The notes under the pieces were generated by a model that was not told the origin of the DNA, searched no databases, and worked only from the letters and a program-made list of their open reading frames with translations. Shown here in pieces: positions 54,223 through 64,000 of a stretch of 64,000 nt of DNA. The stretch lies in the NCBI GenBank assembly GCA_016934035.1, contig JAFGTP010000054.1, positions 340,948 through 404,947 on the forward strand, written 5' to 3'. A program made the translations under genes and the position numbers. Each line of letters begins with the position of its first letter. Position 1 is the stretch's first letter. This DNA is from Fidelibacterota bacterium (GTDB lineage: Bacteria; Fidelibacterota; UBA2242; JAFGTP01).

Positions 54223-56451
54223 TTATTCTTTTAAATTTTCTTCAAGATCTTCTTCACTGAATTTTGATTTGCAGTTGGAACAAATGATCTGAACGCCGAC
54301 GCGTTTGGTTTCTTTTCTTTCCAGAAAAGGATGGTCGCAATTGGGGCAGCGGACAGGGAGGGGCTTGTTCCAGGTGGCGTAACTGCAGGATGGATATTTG
54401 CTGCAGCCATAGAAAGTCTTGCCTTTCTGTGTCCTTTTTTCGACGATCATTCCTTCGCATCCCGGCATGGGGCAACCGATGCCGATATCGTAGGGCAGTG
54501 TGGTTTTACATTCAGGATATTTGCTACAGGCCCAGAATTTTCCAAATTTTCCTTCTTTGAAGTTCATGTCTGCGCCACAGGTGGGGCATTTTTTTTCGGT
54601 CACCGGCAGGTTGGTGGGGTTGACCAGGGGTTTGGTGAATTTGCAATCCGGAAATCTGCTGCAGGCGTAAAAGCGGCCGTTTTTACTCCACTTGATCAGC
54701 AAGGGTGCGCCGCATTGGTCGCAGGTTTCTGATGTTTTTTCCTGCAGGGATTCCTTGATTTCCTTGCGCATGCCCTCCAGTTTTGACAGGGATTTTTCAA
54801 AGGGTTTATAAAAATCCTGCATCACTTCCTGCCAGTCTTTTTTATTGGATTCCACCTCATCCAGTTCTGCTTCCATCTTTCCGGTGAATTCCACATTGAA
54901 GATATCGGGCATGCCGCTGACCAGGATTTTATTGACTTTGATTCCGAGATCAGTGGGTTTTAATTTGCCGGCTTCGGTTTCCACATATTTTCTCTGAGTA
55001 ATGGTGGATATAATGGTGGCGTAGGTACTGGGCCGTCCAATGCCCAGGTTGTCCAGTTCCTTGACCAGTGTGCCGTCGGTAAAGCGGGGAGGGGGCGCAG
55101 TAAATTTTTGTTCTGTTGCCAGTTTTTGAAGTTGTAGCGTATCGCCCTGGGCAATTTGGGCCGGAATCGGATCTTCCGAAGTATCCTTGCTGCTCCAGAT
55201 ACGCAGATAGCCGTCAAAGATCAGGACTTTGCCTTTGGCCCTGAACAGATATTTGTCGGCCGCTATATCGAGGGTCTTGTTTTTGTATTCCGCAGGTGTC
55301 ATCTGGCTGGCAGCGAATTTGTTCCAGATCATTTTGTAGACGTTAAATTGTTCCTTGTTTAGAAAAGATTCCACCTTGTCGGGAGACAGGTCAAAGCGGG
55401 TGGGGCGAATACATTCGTGGGCATCCTGAACATTTTTTTTATCGGATTTGAAGAACCGGGGATGGAGGGGGATATAATCAGGGCCGTAGGTTTCCAGAAG
55501 GGCGTTTCGTATACCGTCGGCTGCATCACCGGATATGCGGACGGAATCGGTTCTCATGTAGGTGATGAGTCCCACGGGTTCACCATTGATTTCCACGCCT
55601 TCGTAGAGTTGCTGGGCGATAAACATGCTTTTTTTCGGCGGGTAATTGTAACGACTGGTGGCCATTTGCTGAAATGTGCTGGTCGTGAAGGGTGGTGTGG
55701 GGTTGCTTTTAGCATTTTTCTCGGTCAGGGATTCAACGGTAAAGGTGGCGTCGGCCAGGGCCAGGGTGTGTTTTTCCGATTCTTCCCGGTTGGATATTTT
55801 CAGGGTTTTATGATTGTATTTCACGGCCTGGGCACGGAATTCTTCGCCCTTTTCAGTGGCCAGGTCTGCAAAGAGGTTCCAGTACTCTTCCGATTCAAAG
55901 GCCAGAATTTCCGCTTCACGTTCACAAATGATGCGCAGAGCGACCGACTGGACGCGTCCGGCGCTCAGGCCGCTGTAGAGAGTCTTCCATAGAAAAGGCG
56001 AGGTTTTGTATCCGACAATTCGGTCCAGAATCCGGCGGGCTTGCTGGGCATTGACCAGACTGTAGTCAATGGATCGGGGATGCCTGATGCCGTATTCGAT
56101 GCCTTTTTTGGTGATTTCGTTGAACAAAACCCGTTTAATTTTACTTTCATCGACGCTGATAGTATTGGCGATGTGCCAGGCAATGGCTTCGCCTTCACGG
56201 TCAGGGTCCGGGGCCAGGTACACCATTTCCGCATCTTTTGCGGCGTTTTTCAGGCTGGAAATAACTTTGGTTTTTCCTTTCACCGTCACGTACCGGGGTT
56301 TAAAATTCTTCTCTATATCAATACCTAATTCCTTGGTGGGCAGGTCTTTGATATGGCCCACTGAGGCCAGAACCTGGAAGTCGCGGCCTAGGTATTTTTT
56401 TATTGTTTTTGCTTTTGATGGTGATTCCACAATCAAAACATTTTTAGCCAT
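54223..56451 (-). CDS. topA: DNA topoisomerase I
   Basis: 742 aa, type IA. TOPRIM domain at the start (LIVESPSKAKTIKKYLG, APDPDREGEAIAWH), catalytic Tyr in GLITYMRTDSVRIS, and four C-terminal zinc-ribbon repeats (CDQCG, CPTCG, CPMPGC and CPNCDH), the last being imperfectly spaced. Relaxes negative supercoils. Co-directional with glyS, 11 bases apart. Confidence 0.96.
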   Translation of the reverse strand: MAKNVLIVESPSKAKTIKKYLGRDFQVLASVGHIKDLPTKELGIDIEKNFKPRYVTVKGKTKVISSLKNAAKDAEMVYLAPDPDREGEAIAWHIANTISVDESKIKRVLFNEITKKGIEYGIRHPRSIDYSLVNAQQARRILDRIVGYKTSPFLWKTLYSGLSAGRVQSVALRIICEREAEILAFESEEYWNLFADLATEKGEEFRAQAVKYNHKTLKISNREESEKHTLALADATFTVESLTEKNAKSNPTPPFTTSTFQQMATSRYNYPPKKSMFIAQQLYEGVEINGEPVGLITYMRTDSVRISGDAADGIRNALLETYGPDYIPLHPRFFKSDKKNVQDAHECIRPTRFDLSPDKVESFLNKEQFNVYKMIWNKFAASQMTPAEYKNKTLDIAADKYLFRAKGKVLIFDGYLRIWSSKDTSEDPIPAQIAQGDTLQLQKLATEQKFTAPPPRFTDGTLVKELDNLGIGRPSTYATIISTITQRKYVETEAGKLKPTDLGIKVNKILVSGMPDIFNVEFTGKMEAELDEVESNKKDWQEVMQDFYKPFEKSLSKLEGMRKEIKESLQEKTSETCDQCGAPLLIKWSKNGRFYACSRFPDCKFTKPLVNPTNLPVTEKKCPTCGADMNFKEGKFGKFWACSKYPECKTTLPYDIGIGCPMPGCEGMIVEKRTQKGKTFYGCSKYPSCSYATWNKPLPVRCPNCDHPFLERKETKRVGVQIICSNCKSKFSEEDLEENLKE

Positions 56452-56926
56452 ATTTTCACCATTTTTTAAATTTCATTCGCAAATTAGTCCCAAACTTAAC
56501 CAGTAGGATAATAATTGAAAACAGGAAAAACAAACTTTTTTATTCTCTACCACCAAAATCGCAGAGATTTTACGAATTATCCGGGATTTACCGGTCCCTG
56601 AAATGGACCCAGCCTCAAAATTTATGCAAATTAACTGTTGCAGAAATTGGCAAAAAAAGGAAGATCCTTGAAATCCATTCGAGCACTCGGTTCCGCTCAC
56701 TTTCATATTGTAATTGCTTGAGATGTCAGCATCAGCAAGCCGGTTTGAATCCAGGTTTGACGCCCAAAGTCAATCTTATAGGGTGATTGTATTCAGAGCC
56801 GGTCCAGACAATTTTTTGAAATAGATTGGGTTTGTATAAAATAATGAAAGGAATTTTTTTTCGAGTTTTGATTATAGATCTTTATGATAGTAGATTTATC
56901 TAACAGACAATTTTTTTGGAGATTCA
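56452..56926 (+). other. Divergent intergenic region, no gene seen
   Basis: 475 bases between divergently transcribed topA and the giant kinase gene. AT-rich near both genes, more mixed in the centre. It should contain both promoters; no tRNA, repeat or convincing small gene was found. Confidence 0.5.
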
Positions 56927-59900
56927 ATGAAACCCGTTATTGAGACTAATCAATCTTTAAAAACTAATCATAATGATGATTGCTTGAAAAATAATTTGTA
57001 TAAAAATATCATAGAGCACTCGCTGAACGGAGTAGGGATTGAAAAAAACGGAATTATAATTTTTGTCAATAATGCTTTTTTAAAAATACTGGGTTATGGT
57101 TCTGAAACTGAAATTCTGGGCAAGTCTCCATTAGAGTTTGTTTACAAAGATAACATCCAGCAAATAAATGATGCTTTTGAAATGGTACGGGCTGGCAAAA
57201 GATACAATGGAAAATTACAAGCTCAAAAAAAAGATGGAAATGTCATTTACTTGCAGATAATCATGCAACCCCTGTCTGATTCTAATGAAAAAGATCAGAT
57301 CTCTTTTATAACCTTTATCGATAATACACAAATTCTGGATATTCATGAACAATTACATTCTTCAGAAAAAAAATATGAAACGTTGTTAAATACGATTAGT
57401 GAAGGCCTTTTGCAAGCAAATAGTGAAGGCAAAATAGTATTTGCCAATCGGGCAGCTGCAAAGATTTCTGAATATGATTCACCTCAGGAACTGTTGGGTT
57501 TGCCAATGACAGATCTCTATGTAAACCCTGATGATCGAAATAAATTTCTATCAATAATTAAAAATGAAGGTATCGTTTATAATTATGAATTTTTATTAAA
57601 AACAAAGAATCTGAATGAAAAATGGATTCTGTCAACCATCAAAATTCTAAAAGATGAAAAAGGTAACATTACAGGAACAGAAGGAATATTCAGAGATATC
57701 AACGATCGGAAAATCGCTCAGGACCAATTACGTGAACGAATTAAAGAGTTGGAACTATTGCATCAAATATCGGAAATTGCAGAAGATTCTTTCCGGCCTT
57801 TGGACATCATCGTCAGAGATATTGTGAACCTGATTCCAAATTCTATGCAGTATTCGAAATTTTGTTCTGTGAGAATCGAATTTAATCAAAATACTTATGA
57901 GTCTGTTGATTTTCGAGAAACCATAAATCATATTCAAACAAATATTAAGTCAAGAAATAAGGTTATTGGATTGATTAGTGTCGGATACAGAAAAGGTACT
58001 ACAAGCGACAGCAATCTTTATTTTAGTTCACAGGAGCAGCGGCTCGTTCAGTCTCTGACAGAACGGCTCGGAAAAATAATCGAACGTAAAGAGACAGAAG
58101 AAAAGGTCAATCAACTGAACCAGGAGATAACACTCACTCAACAAAATGGACACATAGGGCACTGGGAATTTTTTGAAAATCAATTTTATTGTTCTGATGA
58201 AGTGTTTCGAATTCTAGAAATCAAATCTGATACCCATATCATTGACAAAAATACCTTCTCTCATTTTGTCGACAAAAATGGATATAATAATATTAAAACC
58301 CAAATTATTGATCTGTTTGCAAGCCATAAATCCTTTGAAATTGAATTTAACATCCATACTAAAAAGGGAAATCAAAAACATATAAAGATGAAAGGTTTTT
58401 GCTTTGAAAATGAGGGACAGACCATTTTCAAAGGGACTTTTGCTGATATCTCTGAACTCAGTGACACAATTACGAAGTTAAAAGATATCGAAATAATTAA
58501 TCAAAATATCATGGATAGCAGTTATGATTGTATCAAAGTGCTGGATTTAGAGGGTCATTTATTATACATGAGTAAAGGAGGACAAAAATTACTTGAAGTT
58601 GAGGATGTCAATGATTTCCTGAATCACTCCTGGATTGATTTGTGGCAGTCAAAGGACCAGGCAAAAGTCCGTCAGGCAGTAGCGGCGGCTCAAAATGGTC
58701 AAACTGGAATGTTTCAGGCTTTTTGTCCAACAGTTAATCATAAACCCAAATGGTGGGATGTGATCATCACGCCGTTGTATGATTCAAAACAGAAAGTAAT
58801 CAAATTACTGGCAATTTCCCGGGATATTACAGAACAAAAAAAACATGAACAGGATTTAGAAACTTATAAAATGATCGCAGAAAATATTCAGGATCCCATG
58901 TCTTATTTAAATGCAAATTTTGAATACCAGACGGTGAATGATGTATACTTAAATTATTATAACTTAAATCGGGAAGACATTATCGGAAAAACACCCGGAG
59001 AATTGATTGGTGCTGATATATTTTTGAATATCATTAAACCCCATATGGAGGAGGTTTTAAAGGGTCATCGCGTTTACTATGAAGAATGGGTCGCCTTTCC
59101 TGCCCTCGGTAGACGCTACATGGAAATGAATTATTTTCCGAAATATTCAGAATCCGGTGACGTAATCGGAATCATTTCCCAGGGGCATGATAAAACCAGT
59201 GAAAAAAAATTGAAAGATTTACTAAAATCCGAATCAAAAACCTGGCGTGATTCCATTAATGCCATCGATGATATTTTGATTATTATTAATAAAGATTACA
59301 GCATTGAAAAAATTAACCAAAAGGGTCTTGAACTGTTGGGATTGTCTTCATCTGAAGTGGTTGGTAAAAAATGCTATGAGGTCATACACAAAGAGAAAGA
59401 AATCAAAAAATATTGCCCTCTGCAGAGAACACTTGAAAGCGGTAAAAGCGAATTAACTGAACGGTATGAAAAACTTTTTAACAAATATTTTTCCATAAAA
59501 TGCTCTCCGGTTTTTGATACCAAAGGCGACATTGTAAAGTTTGTTGATCTCATGAGGGATATTACACCCTCAAAAAGGCTTGAAAGATCGCTGGAAGCTT
59601 CCAATAATAAATTAGTCTTGGCCATGAAGATTGCTGAACTGGGCATCTGGCATTGGAATACTTCCGTTAATAACCTGTTATTTGATGAAAATCTGTTAAA
59701 TATGCTTGGCTATGATGGCACGATGCCTTCTGAAAATCCTGATTTTTGGCTTAAAGAAATCCATGAGGCTGACAGAAAAAGGGTTGTGGAAGAGTATGAA
59801 AAATTTTTAAATAAACAGATCCCGGAATTTACCGGCGAATTTAGAATGAGGCGTGCGGACTATAAATATCTGTGGTTATCCTGCAAAGCTCAGTTTGCCG

Positions 59901-62900
59901 GAACTTATAAAGACACCCTTCGTGTAATCGGAATTGTTCAAAATATAAGTACCCAGAAAAGTCTGACAGCGGATCTGGAACTCAATAAAAATATTATCAA
60001 TCAAAGTCCCGTAGTAGTCTTTTTATGGGATAATCAAGAAGGCTGGCCGATCGACTATATTTCTGATAATGTGTATAACCTGGTTGAATATTCAAAAGAG
60101 GATTTTTTAACCCAAAAAGTAGAGTACGCCAAAATCATTCATCCTGATGATTTGAACAGAGTCATGTCTGAAGTACGGGAGCACTCCGGTTTAAAAGTTG
60201 ATTCTTTTATTCATAAACCCTATCGATTAATCACAAAATCCGGAAAAACCAAGTGGATTGAAGACAGAACAACCATTATTTATGACGAAAATAAAAATAT
60301 CACACATTACCAGGGAATTGTTTTGGATATTACGGAACAGGTAAAAAAGCAGCAGGAATTTAAATTTCAGTCTATGTTGCTGGACCAAATCAAAGATTTC
60401 ATTACAGCCACTGATGATCAGGGAAAGATCACCTATGTGAATAATATTGTTTGTCAGCTTTTTGCCAAGACAAAAGATGAATTGATCGGTAAAAGTGTGG
60501 AAATTTTTGGTGACAATCCGAAAAAAGGCAAGACTCAACTGGAAATTGTTAAAAATACAATGAAATTAGGGAAATGGCGTGGCGAAGTTGTTAATTATGA
60601 CAAAGAGGGCCGGGAAATCATCTTGGATTTTCGCACTCAGCTGGTCTTCAATGAATACGACCGGAGTATCGGTATGGTGGGAATCAGTACTGATATTACC
60701 CATCGAAAGCAAATGGAAGAACAAATAAAAGCCAGTGAAAAGAAATATAAATTAATTGCCAATAATTCCAGTGATTTGATCGTGGTAATCGAGAATTTTA
60801 AACTCAACTATGTCAGTCCTTCGGTTGAAAAAATATTGGGATATACGGTTGAGGAGGCAATGACCCTGGATTATCTTCAATTGTTCCATCCTGAAGAGAA
60901 AAACTATTTACAGGAGACTATTGACGAACGGTTAATGAAAAATACAACGAAACCCCTGCTCATACAGTTTCGCCTGAAAAATAAAAATGAACAATACATC
61001 TGGATAGAAGCCGCTATAAACACCAAAATTGAAAAAAATAACAAGAGAATAGCCATCATCAATGTTCGGGATATTACCCTGCGCAAAAAAACTGAGGAAG
61101 TGCTGCAAAAAAGTGAAAGCCTTCTGCACGAAGCCCAGCATATCGGAAAAATTGGGAGTTATGAAACTCCATTTAGAGAGCGGGCTTTGGGAGGGCTCAA
61201 AGGAGTTTTGTCAGATATTTGGTTTTGACCAGGGCAAAAAATATCACCAGCGTGAATTTGTTCAAATCGTCCATCCTGATGACAGATCAGAGGTGTTGAC
61301 ATATTTTGACAAGTGTTTACAGGAAAAAATAGATTTTAATTATGAATATCGAGCAATCAATCATAAGACCGGTAAAGTAATCTATGTAAAATCCATGAGC
61401 CGGGTTTTTTATAGAGAAGATGGTACACCCTATAAAATTTTTGGCACCAAACAAGATATTACAGAGATAAAGATTACCTTAAATCAACTTGAGGAGAGTC
61501 AGAAAAAGTATAAATCAATCATAGAAAATATGCAGGAAGTATATTACCGCAAGGATTTAGACGGAAATTTATTAATCATGAGTGACTCTGCCAAAAATCT
61601 TTTTGGCTATGAGTCAATTGATGAATTATTAAAATTGAATATTAAACAACTCTATAAAAATCCATTAGATCACGAATATTTTATTGATTTGCTCAAAAAG
61701 AACAAAAAAGTAAGAAATTTAGAACAAAAATTTTTAAAGAAGGATGGTACGGAAATCATTGTCCTGACCAGTTCACAATATGTCTATGATCAAGAGGATA
61801 ATATTTCCGGAATCGAAGGTGTCATGCTGGATTTCACCGATACAAAAAAGTTACAGGAACAATTATCTCAATCCCAGAAACTGGAATCAATTGGACAATT
61901 GGCCTCGGGTGTTGCCCATGATTTTAATAACTTGCTGACCGTAATAATCGGGTACACTGAGTTGTTGGTTCGAAAATTGGACTCAGACAAGAGCTCTGTG
62001 GATATGCTGGAAGAAATATTTTCTGCGGGAAATAAAGCCCAAAAGTTGACCAACCAGTTGCTCGCTTACAGCCGAAAACAGTTTACAAATCCAAAAATAA
62101 TTGATTTAAATTTTGAAATTAAAAACATCCAAAAAATGTTGCGGCGACTGATCAGAGAAGATATTGAGATTATTTATGATTTAATTCCAAATGATGCCCT
62201 GGTTAAAATGGATTCAACCCAGCTGAACCAGATAATATTTAATTTATCGGTAAATGCAAAAGACGCTATGCCCAAAGGTGGAATAATCAGGATATCCACC
62301 AGAGAAATCAATATTGATGATGCCTTCATCAAAAAATATAATTTTATCAAAGAAAAGGGGACCTATATTGAACTGTCGGTAATGGATACCGGCACCGGAA
62401 TGGATCAAGATATAAAGGAAAAAATATTTGAACCCTTTTTTACCACTAAAGGCATAGGACAAGGAACCGGACTGGGACTTTCAATGGTTTATGGCGTTGT
62501 TAAGCAACATGAAGGATATATTCTTGTTGATAGCGAACCCGGAATAGGCAGTACTTTTAAGATTTATTTTCTTAAAGAAAATCAAACAGTGCCTTTACAA
62601 GATTCCCGGTATGCAAATCCATTGTCACTGGAAAACAAAAACAAAACCATTATGGTCGTTGAAGATGATGATAGTGTCTGTAAATATATTCAAAAAATAT
62701 TGAAATATGGTGGCTACAAAACAATTTGTTTTTCAGATCCAAAACAGGCCGTCGCTAAATACAATGAAATAGCTGAGAGTGTTGATCTTTTACTGACAGA
62801 TATAATCATGCCAAATTTCAATGGAAAAGAACTTTGGGAAATACTCAACAAAATGAAACCATTGAAAGTTATTTATGTATCCGGTTATCCGAATGATGTA

Positions 62901-62996
62901 TTGATAAATACAGAAATCAATGAAAAAATCGCCAATTTTCTGACCAAACCAATCGATTCTAATCTGCTTCTAAATATGATCAATGATATGTTGTGA
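56927..62996 (+). pseudogene. Giant multi-PAS hybrid histidine kinase with an internal frameshift
   Basis: Two overlapping frames (56927-61228, 1433 aa; and one ending at 62996) join into a 2022-residue protein if one extra base near 61163-61170 (GAAACTC versus GAACTC) is skipped. Domains in order: two PAS, a GAF (about residues 275-390), then eight more PAS to about 1385, an eleventh PAS split by the shift (GKIGSYE, then LHLESGLWEGSKEF), a twelfth PAS, HisKA (His in GVAHDFNN), HATPase_c (FEPFFTTKGIGQGTGLGL) and a receiver (Asp in LLTDIIMP, Lys in LTKPI). No membrane segment. It may be a recent pseudogene, a sequence error, or two proteins: an ATG at 61161 could start a shorter kinase. GGAG ribosome site at 56917. 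Confidence 0.85.
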
Positions 62997-63427
62997 TTTT
63001 AAAGGGTTAAAAAAACAGAATATCCGTCAGAAGGTGTATTTAAAAAGTTCTCCAATATCCAAAACAAATCCAATAAGAGTCTTTGGCTCGCCCTGTATTT
63101 TTATTTGTGTATAGTGATTTTCAGAATAAATGTCTGATCTCTGGACTCTGTTGCAAAAATCTTCAAATATCGGTCATTCTAAATTTTATAAAGAATCTCA
63201 GTGACATGGAAAGGAGATACTTCACTTCGTTCAGCATGACAACTTTGGAATTCTGAATTGACTTTTGCAACAGAGTCCTTCGGACATTCCTTTATCAAAA
63301 CACTATATCATCGAAATATCTTGTAAGTGACAATTCCTATTATCACTTTTCCCGGTTCTCAGCGATAATGGGAATTATCGCCTAGGGTTGGAAACAGTGA
63401 AATTGACCCAAAAGACTTCGGTGAACG
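62997..63427 (+). other. Convergent intergenic region with MITE and repeat copy D
   Basis: 431 bases between the giant kinase and the CMD-family gene. About 110 bases without clear features, then a compact MITE-like element (63110-63307) joined directly to repeat copy D (63305-63431). No gene. Confidence 0.8.
63110..63307 (+). mobile_element. MITE-like element, compact copy
   Basis: About 198 bp bounded by TATAGTG and CACTATA, with imperfect arms of about 45 bases whose inner 16 bases match perfectly (GGACTCTGTTGCAAAA at 63143-63158 and its complement at 63263-63278). That inner repeat resembles IS6-family ends (G-G-x-x-CTGTTGCAAA). The centre carries GAATCTCAGTGACATGGAAA and CTTCACTTCGTTCAGCATGA. 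No coding capacity. A longer copy lies at 26741-27128. Confidence 0.8.
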
Positions 63428-63431
63428 TTAT
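63305..63431 (+). repeat. Dispersed structured intergenic repeat, copy D
   Basis: Best preserved copy: H1 GTGACAATTCCTATTATCAC (63327-63346) and perfect H2 GCGATAATGGGAATTATCGC (63362-63381), then CTAGGGTTGGAAACAGTGAA and ACCCAAAAGACTTCGG. It abuts the stop codon of the CMD-family gene and, on its other side, the right end of the MITE. Confidence 0.88.
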
Positions 63432-63763
63432 TTATTTTCATCCCAAAATTTCATGGCCCGGCGAATATGGGGAATGGTAATGGAGCCGCCGACGATGAGG
63501 CCGATACTCATCACCTCATCCAGTTCTTCGTCACTGACCTTGTATTCACGACATTTATCGAGATGATATTTGATGCAGTCGTCGCAGCGTAAAACCAGGG
63601 AAGCCACAAGTCCCAGCATCTCCTTGGTTTTAGCCGGCAATGCGCCTTCTTTGTAGGCATTGGTATCCAGGTTGAAAAACCGTTTGGTGGTTTTACCGGC
63701 ATATTTCATGATGATTTCGTTGAGCCCGGCTCTTTCCTCATTAAAATCCTGGGCGGTGGACAT
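63428..63763 (-). CDS. Carboxymuconolactone decarboxylase / AhpD-like protein
   Basis: 111 aa from the ATG at 63763, which has a very good AAAGGAGG ribosome site; an ATG at 63802 has none. AhpD-like helical fold with the redox-type CDDC in VLRCDDCIKYHLD and a following His. Such proteins act as alkylhydroperoxidase-like thiol reductases or, less often, decarboxylases. It lies 72 bases downstream of the citrate synthase gene. Confidence 0.88.
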   Translation of the reverse strand: MSTAQDFNEERAGLNEIIMKYAGKTTKRFFNLDTNAYKEGALPAKTKEMLGLVASLVLRCDDCIKYHLDKCREYKVSDEELDEVMSIGLIVGGSITIPHIRRAMKFWDENK

Positions 63764-63835
63764 AGGACCTCCTTTGTTATTTTCAGCGCTAATTTCTGAC
63801 ATCCACCCAAAATAACAAAGGAGATATTGAAAATT

Positions 63836-64000
63836 TTATCGTTGACTGGCGGCGATATAGGCTTTACGGGAAGTGACATTTTTATAGGCCGGGCGAATGA
63901 TCCTTTTGGATGACATGTTGACTTCCTCAAGACGATGAGACAACCAGCCCGGCAGTCTGCCCATGGCAAAAACTGGGGTGTAGAGTTCCTCGGGAATGCC
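63836..64000 (-). CDS. gltA: Citrate synthase, 3' end
   Basis: Only the last 54 residues and the stop lie in the window; the reading frame enters from the right edge. The sequence GIPEELYTPVFAMGRLPGW, then LSHRLEEVNMSSKRIIRPAY and ASQR at the end, matches the C-terminus of citrate synthase of the eukaryote-like/Si type (Phe-Ala-x-x-Arg and the CoA/oxaloacetate Arg region, followed by RIIRPAY). Upstream of the CMD-family gene on the same strand. Confidence 0.85.
   Translation of the reverse strand, partial: GIPEELYTPVFAMGRLPGWLSHRLEEVNMSSKRIIRPAYKNVTSRKAYIAASQR

Noticed and set aside
55417-55992. 191-codon frame opposite topA
   Set aside because: Antisense shadow; topA motifs on the minus strand are unambiguous.
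61160-61170. Programmed +1 frameshift in the giant kinase
   Set aside because: There is no slippery stop-codon context or stimulatory structure; a plain indel or sequence error is simpler.
63706-63969. Minus-strand frame of 87 codons at the right edge
   Set aside because: It is the wrong frame; the citrate synthase C-terminus reads in another frame from the window end to 63836.

Overview
The window looks like chromosomal DNA of a Gram-negative, probably anaerobic bacterium, perhaps of the Bacteroidetes/FCB superphylum. The clues are a TonB-dependent receptor with a carboxypeptidase-like N-terminal domain paired with a DUF4249-like lipoprotein, a membrane pyrophosphatase, a corrinoid methyltransferase cluster, citramalate-based isoleucine synthesis, and many multi-PAS hybrid histidine kinases. 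The phylum is an inference only. No tRNA, rRNA, CRISPR array or intact transposon was seen.

Layout. 1-1328: 3' part of a hybrid histidine kinase. 1325-4709 (minus): four-gene corrinoid methyltransferase operon, with a divergent AraC-type regulator (4891-5718). 5760-7839: an unrecognised protein and a beta-class DNA methyltransferase. 7969-11388: aminotransferase, 2-hydroxyacid dehydrogenase and an SfsA-DUF123 fusion. 11570-14498: a small signalling island (GAF protein, single-domain receiver, CheC, PAS protein); the two outer proteins share a C-terminal four-cysteine motif. 14549-26481: one long branched-chain amino acid cluster, ilvD-ilvB-ilvH-ilvC-cimA-leuA-leuC-leuD-leuB, preceded by two tandem transcription attenuators, each with its own Ile/Val/Leu-rich leader peptide. 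26482-27566: a gene-free stretch with a dispersed repeat, a MITE-like element and an IS110 transposase remnant. 27567-31886: aminoacyl-histidine dipeptidase, ornithine aminotransferase and an M20 peptidase. 32306-36129 (minus): hybrid kinase, small membrane protein, PPK2. 36260-37435: exported purple-acid-phosphatase-like protein. 37439-42162 (minus): a tightly packed run of tRNA/rRNA methyltransferase, thioredoxin-like protein, CPBP protease, MgtE and glycosyltransferase. 42333-46909: exported protein, TonB receptor, lipoprotein, DUF523. 47250-49823: pyrophosphatase with an unusual insertion. 49865-56451 (minus): rsmE and two glycosyltransferases, then glyS and topA. 56927-62996: a giant multi-PAS hybrid kinase interrupted by one frameshift. 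63428-64000 (minus): CMD/AhpD-like protein and the 3' end of citrate synthase.

How the genes fit together. The ilv/leu cluster encodes every step to valine, leucine and isoleucine (through citramalate) except the final transamination; the two attenuators would make its expression depend twice on charged branched-chain tRNAs. The corrinoid cluster has the parts of a methyl-transfer chain (two UroD-type methyltransferases, a corrinoid carrier, a MetH-activation-domain protein) but its substrate is unknown.

The least expected features are non-coding: the tandem ilv attenuators, and a family of about 125-bp structured repeats present in four copies, one in each of the four convergent intergenic regions longer than 100 bp. 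Two of these copies are joined at the same end to a MITE-like element.
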